A DNA stretch of 64,000 nt from Roridomyces roridus. Its lineage: Eukaryota; Basidiomycota; Agaricomycetes; Agaricales; Mycenaceae. The translations under genes and the position numbers were made by a program. Location: positions 1-64,000 of the forward strand of contig JARKIF010000090.1 in assembly GCA_029378245.1 (NCBI GenBank). Reading direction: 5' to 3'. How positions within the stretch are numbered: the first letter of the stretch is position 1; each line of letters opens with the position of its first letter. Below the pieces are notes generated by a model that made no database searches, was not told the DNA's origin, and saw only the letters and a list, made by a program, of their open reading frames with translations. This document shows, in pieces, positions 31,536 through 41,219 of the stretch.

Positions 31536-32808
31536 TGAAATGGTGCACCAACGTGCAGCAGTGAAATCGGACTAATCAACAAGCTAGACAATGTCAAGCT
31601 CTCAAATCCAAAACCAACTACCACTAATCAATGCCGTGTGTGTGTGTTCGGGGAGGTGGGTCAGGCGTATCGACCGTCAATTCAAATCACACAAGGATAT
31701 TCCGAGCAGGTAAAACCAATGTATTTTATAGCGTAGAGCTACTACCGCAATCAACCACCAAAGTTGGGCTTTCGTCAATGCTTGACCTTGCCGTAGGTAT
31801 TCAACTAATTCACACAGAGGACTTCAGGATATCCACAGCTCGGTCTTTCGACTTCAGGACGTCCACAGCTCGGTCGTATGCAACCAATCGAATTTAACCA
31901 CACCGAATTCCAGTAACCTCAGAGAACCCACAGCTCAGCCCAACCGGAATGGACCTCAGGGCGCTCACAGCTCAGCGCTGGAGAACGGTCGAACTCAAAA
32001 AGGACTTCAGGGCACACGCAGTCAAGCCGACGTTGCAATAATCCCACAGCTCAGTCAAAATGAAGTTCGGTCATATGTTATGCCAACAGAGGGGAGGGGG
32101 ATTCACTGTCCTACACTAATTTACATGCCTTCTAATATACTGGCTACGGCTTGTCATTGTTCCGTGTTTAACATCAACTTGATCCACTATCGTACTCTAG
32201 AGCGCCGCCGGGGGATGTTCCTCTGATTTGTATCCTGGTTTTGCCGTGGAACGGCCGAGTAACCTTCTGAACATTCTGGCAGATTAAACCCGCCGGCAGT
32301 GGCTTTTCATATTCCTATCAGCACTGCCGGTCATGCCGAGCGTGTGAACTCGATGTGAACCACCGGCGGTCATGTCCATGGCATTCATTTTGCTTCCGAG
32401 ACATTCCGTGTAGTTTCCGCGCCGCGGAATGTCATGATTCCTGTCAAATGTGGCAGAGTTCAACTCGCGCGTACTTCATGTGAACTCCAGTTGAACCGTG
32501 GGTGTTCTTAGCAAATGCAGCATAAAATGATTCCTTCCAATGTCCCAATTTGTTTATGGCCTCGCGCCGTTGCATGCACTCGAGCTCGGCGGCATGGCGG
32601 CCGAGCTGTCATGATACTTGCATAGTAGCCGTGATAGGTGTGAGAATGATGGTGGGCGGCATTCAAACGCGTCGGCGGCCTTAGTGCGCGATCCTGGGAG
32701 CGATCCGCACTCTATCTAATCCTTATTCACTGGTTTAATCAACCGATTAGATTGAAAGGTCACATGAATTCGATTTATTTCAGCCGTGGTTGAATCCACG
32801 ACTCATCA
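31536..32808. mobile_element. Solo-LTR-like insertion (TG...CA) in F-box copy 3
   Basis: Begins TGAAATGGTGCACC and ends CGACTCATCA, with ACGG directly repeated on both sides (31532-31535, 32809-32812); copies 1 and 2 of the F-box gene show the uninterrupted site. TG...CA ends without long inverted repeats and a 4-5 bp duplication fit a solo long terminal repeat. Interior 31816-32065 has five or so repeats of a GACTTCAGG...CCACAGCTC unit. No coding sequence. An unknown class of TIR-less element is the alternative. Confidence 0.6.
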
Positions 32809-33295
32809 ACGGACAGGAGACACCAAGGCGAGGTGCGCGTCAATGAATTGGTGCAAGCTGTCGCGCTTCGCACTCAGTTCGTCAAGCTGGGATTGCAATC
32901 GGATGATTTCTTGCGTCAGGGACGCAGCTTCCGCCTGGGGCCCACTCAGAAAGTGGCGCACATGTCCGCATTCTGCGTCAGAAAGGATGTCGTTCGTAAA
33001 GAGCGACTTTTGGAAGGGAGATTCTCTCTCCGCGGTCATCCTAAGTCCGGGGTCAAATAAGCGCCGGGATTGGCAACGCGAAGATAGACGCACCTCAGAC
33101 CTCCCGAAGCCCTCAAATACCAGTTGTGAAAGCGATGGAGACGGAGGCTATGTAGTACAGTGAGCCGCTGCTGTGGCTACTGCTGGTCGTAGTGATCGAA
33201 GAGGCAGGCTGGTATGCACATCTTTGGTCGTCTTTATTTGCTCCAGATCACTTACATAAACCCCTCTTCCTCCTCCAGCAGCGCTGGCTTCTGGT

Positions 33296-33751
33296 TCATG
33301 GAAACACCGCTACGATTTCAATTGCAAGACCACGAAACGATCCATCTAATCGAAATAATCTGCGCTGTAATATGTACACGGGAACAATCATACCCCCATT
33401 GTTCCCAGCCGCCGCAGCTTGAGTCGCCACATTCAAACCCAAGATCACCTCCGAACTTCCCCACGGCAGTCCCGATGCGTTACTCCAGCTATTCCCCACC
33501 GGCTCAAACACCGTCTCTTGACCCGTCCTGCGCCAAAATGCGGGCCCCTCGCCGTCCCAGTAAAACGCGTAGTCGCGATAGTTGTACGAGAACCCGAGGA
33601 TGAAGTTCGTGTCGCCTTCCTTCGCGGTGGATACCATCCCGTCCACTGGTACATCTGCGCTGACACCCGAGCCGTAGCTGAAATAGTGTAGATTTCCGGG
33701 GCCGGAAGTCGTGACGATTGGGGCGAAGCCGTCTCTGAAGTTCAAGCTCAT
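33296..33751 (-). CDS. ~132-aa unknown family, copy D (C-terminus frameshifted)
   Basis: Start MSLNFRDGFAPIVTTSGP, immediately after an intron acceptor (CATGCAG); the 5'-UTR intron donor GTCAGT near 33812 and TATA (33862-33871) match the family layout. Signature blocks are kept: GNLHYFSYGSG, TNFILGFSYNYRDYAFYWDG, GPAFWRRTG and NVATQAAAAG. Near 33375 one extra base changes the end: the expected YYSADYF stop at 33346 is bypassed and 25 unrelated residues are added. The core is whole, so the gene may still work. It pairs with F-box copy 3 downstream. A Ser/Thr-rich tail frame (SSITTTSSSHSSGS) lies further 3' at about 33115-33210. Confidence 0.65.
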   Translation of the reverse strand: MSLNFRDGFAPIVTTSGPGNLHYFSYGSGVSADVPVDGMVSTAKEGDTNFILGFSYNYRDYAFYWDGEGPAFWRRTGQETVFEPVGNSWSNASGLPWGSSEVILGLNVATQAAAAGNNGGMIVPVYILQRRLFRLDGSFRGLAIEIVAVFP

Positions 33752-33861
33752 GGGTACCTGCATGAAAATGGTGAGTACTATCGCTACATTCGAGTTTAAT
33801 ATGTACTGACCTGTTCAGTCGGGGGAGGTCTCGGCTGTCTGCAATTCTTTCGGACGCCCGC

Positions 33862-33871
33862 CTTTTTATAC
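33862..33871 (-). promoter_or_regulatory. TATA box of family copy D
   Basis: TATAAAAAGG on the minus strand, about 110 bp before the start codon. Confidence 0.55.
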
Positions 33872-33978
33872 GGCCAGCCCTGACGCTGGCGCTACCGTTG
33901 AGGTACGCACCGGTCGTTCGGAGCATCTATCCTGTTGGACAGGGCACACAGACGCCCGCGGCGCTCAATTCTAACAGC

Positions 33979-34230
33979 CAAGTACCAATCCTGATGTCGA
34001 CAATGAATTGATGCTCACAAGATTGGCGCTGGTCTTGTTGGTCTTCATGTCAGCTCCTCTCAACGGCCGCCCTGCATGACTCGACCTAGGCGGAGGTTGG
34101 CGCGTGCCCGCCCCGAGTCGCAAGGCGACAATGGCGAGGAGCTCGCCAAGTACCAATCCTGTTGTCGACCATTGATTGATCCTCACAAGATTGGCGCTGG
34201 TCTTGTTGGTCTTCCTGTCTTCCATCTTCA
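33979..34230. repeat. Direct repeat pair, ~80 bp units 165 bp apart
   Basis: A unit AAGTACCAATCCTG...TGGCGCTGGTCTTGTTGG occurs at about 33979-34060 and 34144-34229. No gene in the surrounding 33872-34559 region. Confidence 0.65.
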
Positions 34231-34559
34231 AACGGACGCCCAGCAGGACTGGACCGACTCGAACCAGTTGATTTCCGGCGCCATCGCGTGCTCCCACAGC
34301 GACAATGGATTGACGGCACAAGATATCTGTACCAGACTTGGGGTCCACGGGTATCCCGTATGGAATCTACCCTTCAACGCCCGACTCGATGGCTTTCCCT
34401 GCTATTCCCTGATGAAACCGATACCAAGGGTAAGACCCACCCCCACTATCGGTGACTCTCCAGCCCAATTTCGGCCGGGAAAGCTGGTGGGCACCGTTGC
34501 CTTGGAGAGCGGCCATCGCAGCTGTAAACGCTGTGAACCGAATCAGACTCGGAGAATTT

Positions 34560-35830
34560 CCAACTCCAAGATCTGCCCCGGGGTCGAACCGAGGCGAGAG
34601 CCACTGGATTGTGTATCCCTCAGAATCAAGTGAGAATGCTCTACGGTTGCATCGCATTGGAAATCACTCATCCTTTCGTATTCAGCATTTATCCCTCCTT
34701 GGCCAATTCATTCACAGTTGAGCGGACACTTCTCCAAGGCGGCGAACAGTTGGCGTCGGGACGAAGAGAACAAGCCAACTTCGCGGAAGATGAAGCAGAA
34801 AAAAGGATTCAAGATAATAACGTCTGACCCGAGTCGAATGGGAGACAGAGTCGCAGTTCAACGTTCAACCTGCGTGGGATGGCATCGCCGTTGAATCCTG
34901 ATGCAGATAGCGGAAAGAACGAGATCCGGTCAACCAGGAAATATCCCGTTTCACATCTACAGCTGAACATCACCAGGTAAGTATGGGAGACGCAGAGGTG
35001 GTGGGACCGGCCCAAAAAGGGCCGGTGCAGAGGAAAATGAAGAAGAAGAATTTCTTCCCCCTCGATTCGAACGGGAGGTAGAATCGATTTCAACCTGTAT
35101 GGTACCACAGGCCACCGGTAAAATCCTGATGCATGGGTTGAACAGGATACCCACTGGAAGAATGAAACTCGAGCATGCTCAACCCATACCGATTTGTATG
35201 GTATGTGCAGCCCGATGGAAGAGTATTTAAACACTCGACAACAACGCCCATAAGAGCCGCCCTGGAATCGAACAGAGGCAGGTTGTTCGAATGCGGGTAC
35301 CCGCAAGTATTAGCGTAAGCCCAAAGGACGCAGCACTCGAACCTCCTTCCAAAGGAAAATCATTGCGGGTAGGGGAGACGCAGGGGTGTTGGGCCCGTGA
35401 CGAGTAAGGTAGGTAGGTAGCTACTAGTAGGATGAAGCGGAGGAGAAAAGCGGAAAAAATGGCGCCACAATCACGCCCACAGGATCTGCGCCGGAGTCGA
35501 ACCGACGCAAGATGTTCGAGTGCGGGTACACGTGAGCCAGCTGAGGGGTATACGCTGATTTAATCCATCGTCATGTACCGTGCTCGGCCCGTGTTAATAC
35601 ATTCGGGCTCCCATCGGGGAGCTGCTTTCCGGCTAAACCAACTTGTCTCTTGAGCGCCTCAAGACCCCGAAAGAAAGCAGAGCTTTCCTCGTCGGCAGGA
35701 CGATTAGAAAAAAATTCGCACCACAATCACGCCCACAAGATCTGCCCCGGAGTCGAACCGAGGCAAGATGTTCGAGTGTTGGTACTTACCAGCAAGCACC
35801 AGCGTGCACGTGGGCTAGCTGAGGGTATAG
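34560..35830 (-). repeat. Tandem tRNA-like (B-box) array, right (inverted) array
   Basis: Inverted counterpart of the 6.8-8.6 kb array. Minus-strand B-box cores: CTCGGTTCGACCCCGGGGC (about 34575), TCCCATTCGACTCGGG (34835), TCCCGTTCGAATCG (35065), CTGTTCGATTCCAGGGC (35260), TCGGTTCGACTCCGGC (35495) and CTCGGTTCGACTCCGGGGC (35745). The last has a perfectly paired T-arm-like stem. A T7-type run (35708-35715 on the minus strand) follows it like a Pol III stop. No complete tRNA is recognisable. Confidence 0.6.
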
Positions 35831-35986
35831 GCCGATTTAATCCATTCTCAGATGAATGCCCTTGAATGCCATATTTATTCCAAGCCAGTCGGGAAATCTC
35901 GCCGAGGCTTTGCCGAAAGAACATGTTCATATTTTAGGTCGGGTCTTGTGAGCCGTTGGGAATACTTCAGTATATCCGGGCGCAGC

Positions 35987-35994
35987 GATAAAAG
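35987..35994 (+). promoter_or_regulatory. TATA-like box of right GH62
   Basis: GATAAAAG, 33 bp before the start codon, identical in context to the left copy. Confidence 0.55.
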
Positions 35995-36026
35995 TCGCTC
36001 GGGAGTACAGTGTCCTGCAAACAGAT

Positions 36027-37267
36027 ATGAGACCTGGATACTCCATCGCACTCCTGGCATTGGCCGCAGCCGCCCATGCTCAGTCCTGCGCCCTTCCATC
36101 GACCTACAACTGGACATCTTCAGGCCCACTGGCTACGCCCGCCAGCGGCTTGGTCTCTCTAAAGGATTTTTCGCACGTACCATTCAACGGACAACACCTC
36201 GTCTACGGATCCACCGTCGACACGTCGGGGAATTACGGTTCGACCAATTTCGGACTCTTCTCGGACTGGAGTAGCATGGCATCAGCAAAACAGACAGCCA
36301 TGTCCACACCGGGCGTCGCACCCACCTTGATATACTTTGCGCCCAAGAATATCTGGGTTTTGAACAGCCAATGGTGCTCGACGCCGTTTTGCTACCGCAC
36401 AGCAAGCGATCCGACGAATGCCAACGGATGGTCGACCGAGGTCCCGCTGTACTCCGGCTCCCTCCCCAACGGCTCGAGTCCCATCGACCAGACCGTCATC
36501 GGCGACAACACGACCATGTACCTCTTCTTCGCCGCCGACAACGGCCACATCTACCGTACGAGCATGCCGATCGGCAACTTCCCCGGCTCGTTTGGGTCTA
36601 CCGCGCAAATCATCCTCACGGATTCGATGTACAACCTCTTCGAGGCGGTGGAGGTCTACACCGTCCAGGGCCAGAGCAGTCCTCTGTACCTCATGATTGT
36701 GGAATGCATCGGCTCGAGCGGAGCCCGGTATTTCCGGTCTTTCACCGCGACGAGTCTGGGCGGCACTTGGACGGCGCAGGCACATGCGTCGACTGAGAGC
36801 AGCCCATTTGCGGGGAGGGCGAACAGCGGGACACTGTGGAGCGAGGATATCAGCAGCGGGGATCTCATTCGGAGTAGTGCGGACCAGACGCAGCCCGTGG
36901 ATCCGTGTAATCTACAGCTCCTTTATCAGGGACGGACTTCGAGTTCGACTGGGGACTCGTATAACTTGTTGCCATATCAGCCGAGTTTGCTTACGCTGGT
37001 GGGTGCCTCGGGTGGGACGACCACGAAGGCGGCATCGACCACGACCACCAGCAAGACCACCACGACGGTTACGACCACGACGACTGCGGTGGGTGGTGGG
37101 GCAACTTGTGCGACGCAATGGAGTCAATGCGGGGGTCAAGGTACACTATTGTTTCTCTCCTAATATCAGTGACTGACAAATGATACGTAGGATTCACGGG
37201 TCCTACCTGCTGCCAGAGTTCTTTCACGTGCACCTATAGCAATGCGTGGTACTCGCAGTGTCTGTGA
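36027..37267 (+). CDS. GH62 alpha-L-arabinofuranosidase with C-terminal CBM1 (right copy)
   Basis: Exons 36027-37140 and 37191-37267 with a 50-bp intron within the CBM1; 396 residues. Same plan as the left copy: signal peptide, GH62 propeller with [24 protein letters not shown] and LFEAVEVY acids, a shorter Thr/Lys linker ([15 protein letters not shown]), and CBM1 [14 protein letters not shown] to WYSQCL. Substitutions between copies are few and scattered (for example KSSG versus TSSG near residue 30, AGDNGN versus AADNGH). Both are free of breaks, which suggests a recent duplication kept under selection, or recent gene conversion. Confidence 0.95.
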
Positions 37268-37630
37268 GGGATGTCGGGATGTGTGTCCGAAAGTTTGTGT
37301 GTAGGATTAGTAGCCTGGATAAATATTGATGGACAAATGCGACTCGACATGCGTTAGCATCCCGCAGTACCTTCCAACAGCGAGCGAGGCGCTTCGAAGT
37401 TCATCCCCATGAGAAGCAATGGCAAGGACTGGCCAGGTCGAGAGACCGTCGTTGGCGTCGGAGGTTGGTGCGAGAGATGGTGGTCAGAAGAGAGCCGCGA
37501 TTGATGGCTAAGCCCGATCGCCCGACTCCCTCGGATCACACTCGGCATCACGATGCCGGGACGACCCCAACACGACATTCGATTTAAGTATGAAAGCATG
37601 CGTCCCCAAATTCATTTCGCCGGTAGCGAT

Positions 37631-37852
37631 TTACAACTGAAAATATTCCGCACTGAAGAACACAGGAACCACGTTGCTAGTACCACTCCCAGCCGCCGCC
37701 GCCTGACTCGCAATATTGATACCCAGCTGAATCTCAGTGCCCAATGGTATACCCGTCGCGTTTTTCCAGCTCGTCCCCACAGGCTCGAGGATGTCCGAGT
37801 TGCCCGAGATGCGCCAGAAAGCGGGGCCCTCGCCGTCCCAATAAAACGCATG
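37631..37852 (-). pseudogene. ~132-aa unknown family, copy E, 5'-truncated
   Basis: On the minus strand the last 70-odd codons are readable: HAFYWDGEGPAFWR, then DILEPVGTSWKNATGIP, IASQAAAAGSG and VVPVFFSAEYFQL before a TAA at 37631. The N-terminal half, promoter and ATG are missing; upstream it passes straight into sequence that repeats the spacer after copy F (ACTCGGC.TCACGATGCCGG occurs at about 37540 and 37882). So it arose by a tandem, ~340-bp unequal duplication within the right arm. Confidence 0.8.
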
Positions 37853-37935
37853 GGAAGAGCTGGTTGGATACCCCTCGAATCACACTCGGCGTCACGATGC
37901 CGGCTCTAAATCATCACGGAATTCAATTCACCAAT

Positions 37936-38331
37936 TTACAGCCCAAAATAGTCCGCACTGAAGAACACAGGGACCTCGCCTCCAGTCTCCCCGGCCGCCG
38001 CCGCCTGACTCGCAACATTTATACCCAGCTGGATCTCATTGCCCCCCCACGGTATACCCGTCGCGTCCTCCCAGCTCGTCCCCACGGGCTCGATGAAGGA
38101 CGAGTTGCCCGAAATGCGCCAGAAAGCGGGACCCTGGCCGTCCCAATAAAACGCGTAGCCGACGTAATTAAAAGAGAATCCGAGGAGGAAGTTGGTCGTC
38201 CCTTCGTTGGCGGTGGTTATCATGCCGACGCCGCCGTTGCCTCCGACGGTGGATTCGTAGGTTAGGTGGTGAAGGCTACCCGGTCCTGTGACGGTAACAA
38301 TTGGGGCGAGACCGTTCACGTAGTTAACCAT
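37936..38331 (-). CDS. Unrecognised 131-aa protein, family copy F (intact)
   Basis: Starts MVNYVNGLAPIVTV at 38331, near the acceptor CTGTCCAG of a 5'-UTR intron whose donor GTCAGT lies near 38390. Ends VPVFFSADYFGL. Closest to copy B (4626-5024), of which it is the counterpart in the inverted duplication. All family blocks are present: GPGSLHHLTYES, TTNFLLGFSFNY, AFYWDGQGPAFWR, PVGTSWEDATGIP and NVASQAAAAG. No signal peptide or membrane helix is visible. Function unknown. Confidence 0.8.
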   Translation of the reverse strand: MVNYVNGLAPIVTVTGPGSLHHLTYESTVGGNGGVGMITTANEGTTNFLLGFSFNYVGYAFYWDGQGPAFWRISGNSSFIEPVGTSWEDATGIPWGGNEIQLGINVASQAAAAGETGGEVPVFFSADYFGL

Positions 38332-38442
38332 TGGTGAGGACTGGACAGTGCGAGTATCAGGTTGAGGCACCTCTGCACCGCAGGCACTGACCTGGAATTC
38401 TCAGAGCTTCTGTGTTGTCAAGCTGGAGGTGCAGTTTTCATC

Positions 38443-38503
38443 CCTTTTATACGATTTCAATAGCTTCCCTTGAAATTGACATGCCGATGTTCGAGACCCT
38501 CGC
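38443..38503 (-). promoter_or_regulatory. Conserved promoter block, ~132-aa family copy F
   Basis: On the minus strand GCGAGGGTCTCGAACATCGG, then CATGTCAAT, and GTATAAAAGG at 38443-38452. Matches the blocks upstream of copies A and B; the TATA-to-ATG spacing is about 110 bp in copies A, B and F. Confidence 0.75.
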
Positions 38504-39120
38504 AAATGGCAAATCCCCAGCTGAGAATTGGAGGATACCAAGCAACCTGTCTCGATACTTCAACGACGGCGCTTCTCACTACGGGTTGAATGCCAGCTGG
38601 CCAGCAGTCATTTTACTGCGGCGCCTCTTTGGATGCAGATTTTAGCGCCCAGGTCCATACACCCTGTCCAAGAAAGATTCGGCATCACACGGCTCAGTCA
38701 GCACAAGTCGGCTGTTCCTTCTGGAGTCGACTCTACAACAGTCGCCCTTTCAGAAGCTCTGAGACTGAATGCAACTTCTGAACAGCTCTGTCCAGTGTCG
38801 ACTCGGGATGGACAGGTTGTATGACCCTGGGCGCTTACTTTCGAAGTTGAGTGCCCGCGACCCAAATGGCCGTTTCACACCGAACCTCCTTCATGCGGCG
38901 GTATCGGGATGATCAGTTATTTCCTCGTCTGGGCTTTGAGGGCGCGGGGACAACAAAGTCAGCGATGCAATGGAAGTGCTAGCTGCTAGCAAGCCGACCC
39001 CAAATCGGATTGAAGGCAGTACTGCAGCCATGAACAAGTAGTATAAAAAGCCCGAGGGAACTAAAACTTCAACGAATTTATGTAACGGGGAGTCATCTCT
39101 CTGAATTCCGCCCCATCAGG
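38504..39120. other. Intergenic, duplicated spacer
   Basis: Separates family copy F and the P450 3' end. Short blocks match the left arm (82-422). No gene. Confidence 0.5.
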
Positions 39121-41118
39121 CTAAGCGGGGGTCTTATTCAGTGCGAGCACCTGCGCCACCTTGGCATCACGCGGGATGAGGTTGATGCGGAAGGGCACAG
39201 GCGAGCGCCCCGAAAGCCCATCATACTCCTTTAGATCAATCGGCTCGTCGGGGATCGCCTCCATCGTGAAAGCCCATAACATGCGGGAGACGGTAAGCCA
39301 GATCTCGCGCTCAGCGACAATCATGCCGGGGCAAATCCGGCGCCTATCCGGTGTCGGATCAAATCAGTTGAAGGGAATTGACCGGCACGCACCCGGCACC
39401 GAACATCCAGTGATCGCGTGTATACGGATCGGCGAGGTTGGCGCTTTCCGCCGAGGTGAGGTTGTCGTGCATGTAGCGTTCGGGGTTGAAACTCTCGGGG
39501 TCTGCGTGCCGCGCAGGGTCGTGATGCATCGTCCAGGTGTTCAAAACCACGACGGTGCCCTTTGGGATGAATTGACCTTTGTAGGGGGGGTCTTCGCTTG
39601 TGACGTGTGGGGTGCCCAGCCAGAAGGGATTATGACAGCGCTCGACCTGGGAGGAGTCAGTAGGGAATGTTTGATGGTTCGAAATTTTCTCGCCTCCTTA
39701 ACGGTGGCGTGGCAGAACGGCAAGTTCTTCTCGTCCTCGACTGTAGGCATACGATCGCGTCCAACGACTCTGTCGAGCTCCTCGTGTGCCCGTTTCTGGA
39801 TGTCCGGATAGGCTGGGATGAGCGCCGAGAACCATTGCATGATAGCCGCTGTCTGTATCGGATTCAGATCAGTCTCGGCACAACTTGACCATAAAGAAAC
39901 ACCCACCGTCTCAACACCACCAATCATGAACGCAGACGCCAGGATAGCCATATCAAGATGATCCAAGTCCTCCTCCTTTTGCATCTCGAGCATAGTCTTG
40001 GCGAGACACTCGGGGACGTGCTCGCCCATTTGCATGCGATGATCAATGTCTCGGATCAGACCGCCGTACGTGTCGACGAGCGCCTGGTGGAGCTTCTGGC
40101 CGCGTGAACGCATCGGAGTGTGAATTTTCTGGAGAAGAGGGATGAAGTCGACGAGGTTGGACATAGGGCCGGTGACATTCCTATTTCCATTGTGAGCAGT
40201 TGAATTTTCAACCAAGACGCCGCGTACATGAACTCTCGGCTGATTTTCAGCGCCTGGCCCACAAGGGGATGGTATATACTTCCAGTGCGCGTGCCGAATA
40301 CGATGGAAAGCATATTGTTGAGTGACGCACGGCCGGCATGCGGCTGCGGGTTGATTGGCATCGTACCGCCCTGACTTTCTTGGTACATGGATTTGATGAG
40401 CACGGTAGCCTCTTTATCGAGGATCGAGGTGTAGTTGTCTACGGCGCGTTGATTCAACCATCCAGTGGCGATTCGACGGTGCTTGCGCCTGTAAATCGGT
40501 CGGCGTATGCTTTACGATACGGAACGGTACGTACCATCTATCATTGTAGGGCGTTGCTGTGATTCCGCGGCCCGCGAATACGGTCTGGCTTTTCACGAAC
40601 ATTTCTTTGCTGGAGGAGAACACAACACCATTGGTTACCTGCTCGTATTTGGAATAAGGCCAGCAGACACGGAACTAGACTGACTCACTATGAGGTCCTT
40701 GACGATCTCCGGGCTCGAGATTATCACGAACAGCTGATTTCCTAGCCACACGGAATACAAGTCTCCGAATTTCTTCGCCCAGCGATCGAGCGTCAGTTCG
40801 GGGTACTGCGTCAAGAATGGGAAGGATCCTGATTTGGGGATCAGATACACATGTGGGAAGACACCAGGGAAGTGAACGGTACCGAAAATTGGGAAACCTA
40901 GGAATGGAATAAATAAAGATACGGTGCCCCACGATCAATCGAGTCAGAATACCTTTGGGGCCGATAGGGATGCTGTTGCCGTTCTTGTCAACTAAAGGCC
41001 GCTTGAAAGACCAGTAGAGAGCGGCCAGCGTCGCAGCGCCCACCAAGGCGAGAGTGAGAGCCGGGGACTGCAGGTTTACAGCCACAGCAACCGGCGGGTG
41101 ATTGGATGTGAAATTCAT
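39121..41118 (-). CDS. Cytochrome P450 monooxygenase (complete)
   Basis: Start MNFTSNHPPVAVAVNLQS with a hydrophobic anchor (ALTLALVGAATLAALYW) and a Pro-rich hinge. Multi-exon. Landmarks: YNDRWRKHRRIATGWLNQ (C-helix WRKHRR), I-helix ASAFMIGGVETTAAIMQWF, K-helix VKEVER (the ExxR), FNPERYMHD, and heme loop FGAGRRICPGMIVAERE (Cys ligand) formed across a 49-bp intron at 39344-39392. C-terminus PVPFRINLIPRD. Microsomal, NADPH-reductase-dependent oxidation of a small lipophilic or aromatic substrate; the CYP family is not assignable by eye. The intron between VKE and VERCHNP appears to use a GC donor (GAG/GCGAGA ... CCCAG), needed to keep ExxR. TATA at 41212-41219. Its last exon is duplicated at the left window edge. 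Confidence 0.92.
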
Positions 41119-41211
41119 TGGAGACAGTCGAAGCCTTGGAAGGAATGCTTTGTTTTTTTTTGAGGTGGGTTGGTCGGATGGTTTCCTAGTTCTCTCCAGA
41201 ATTGAAGCCCG

Positions 41212-41219
41212 TTTTATAC
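41212..41219 (-). promoter_or_regulatory. TATA box of P450
   Basis: GTATAAAA on the minus strand, 94 bp upstream of the ATG. Confidence 0.6.

Larger units (their letters stand above)
29560..33039 (-). pseudogene. F-box/LRR copy 3, split by two transposons
   Basis: Three collinear pieces of one F-box gene on the minus strand. N-terminus at 33039-32813 (MTAERESPFQKSLFTND, coiled coil LTQEIIRLQSQLDELSAK). F-box and most LRRs at 31531-30388 (RRLPEDLVREIFVACLH through LERLKLLN). C-terminus at 29852-29560 (YHALRDDDLLSFVL through GHAGW). Gaps correspond exactly to two insertions, 31536-32808 and 29856-30384, each bounded by short target duplications. Within the pieces I see no other frame break, so the insertions look recent. 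It is the second F-box partner of a ~132-aa family gene (copy D lies upstream). Confidence 0.85.
34607..39324. repeat. Inverted segmental duplication, right arm
   Basis: Mirror of 1-8045. Homology covers the tRNA-like array, GH62 with promoter and 3' spacer, family copies E/F and the P450 3' end; beyond 39324 the left partner lies outside the window. Confidence 0.85.
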
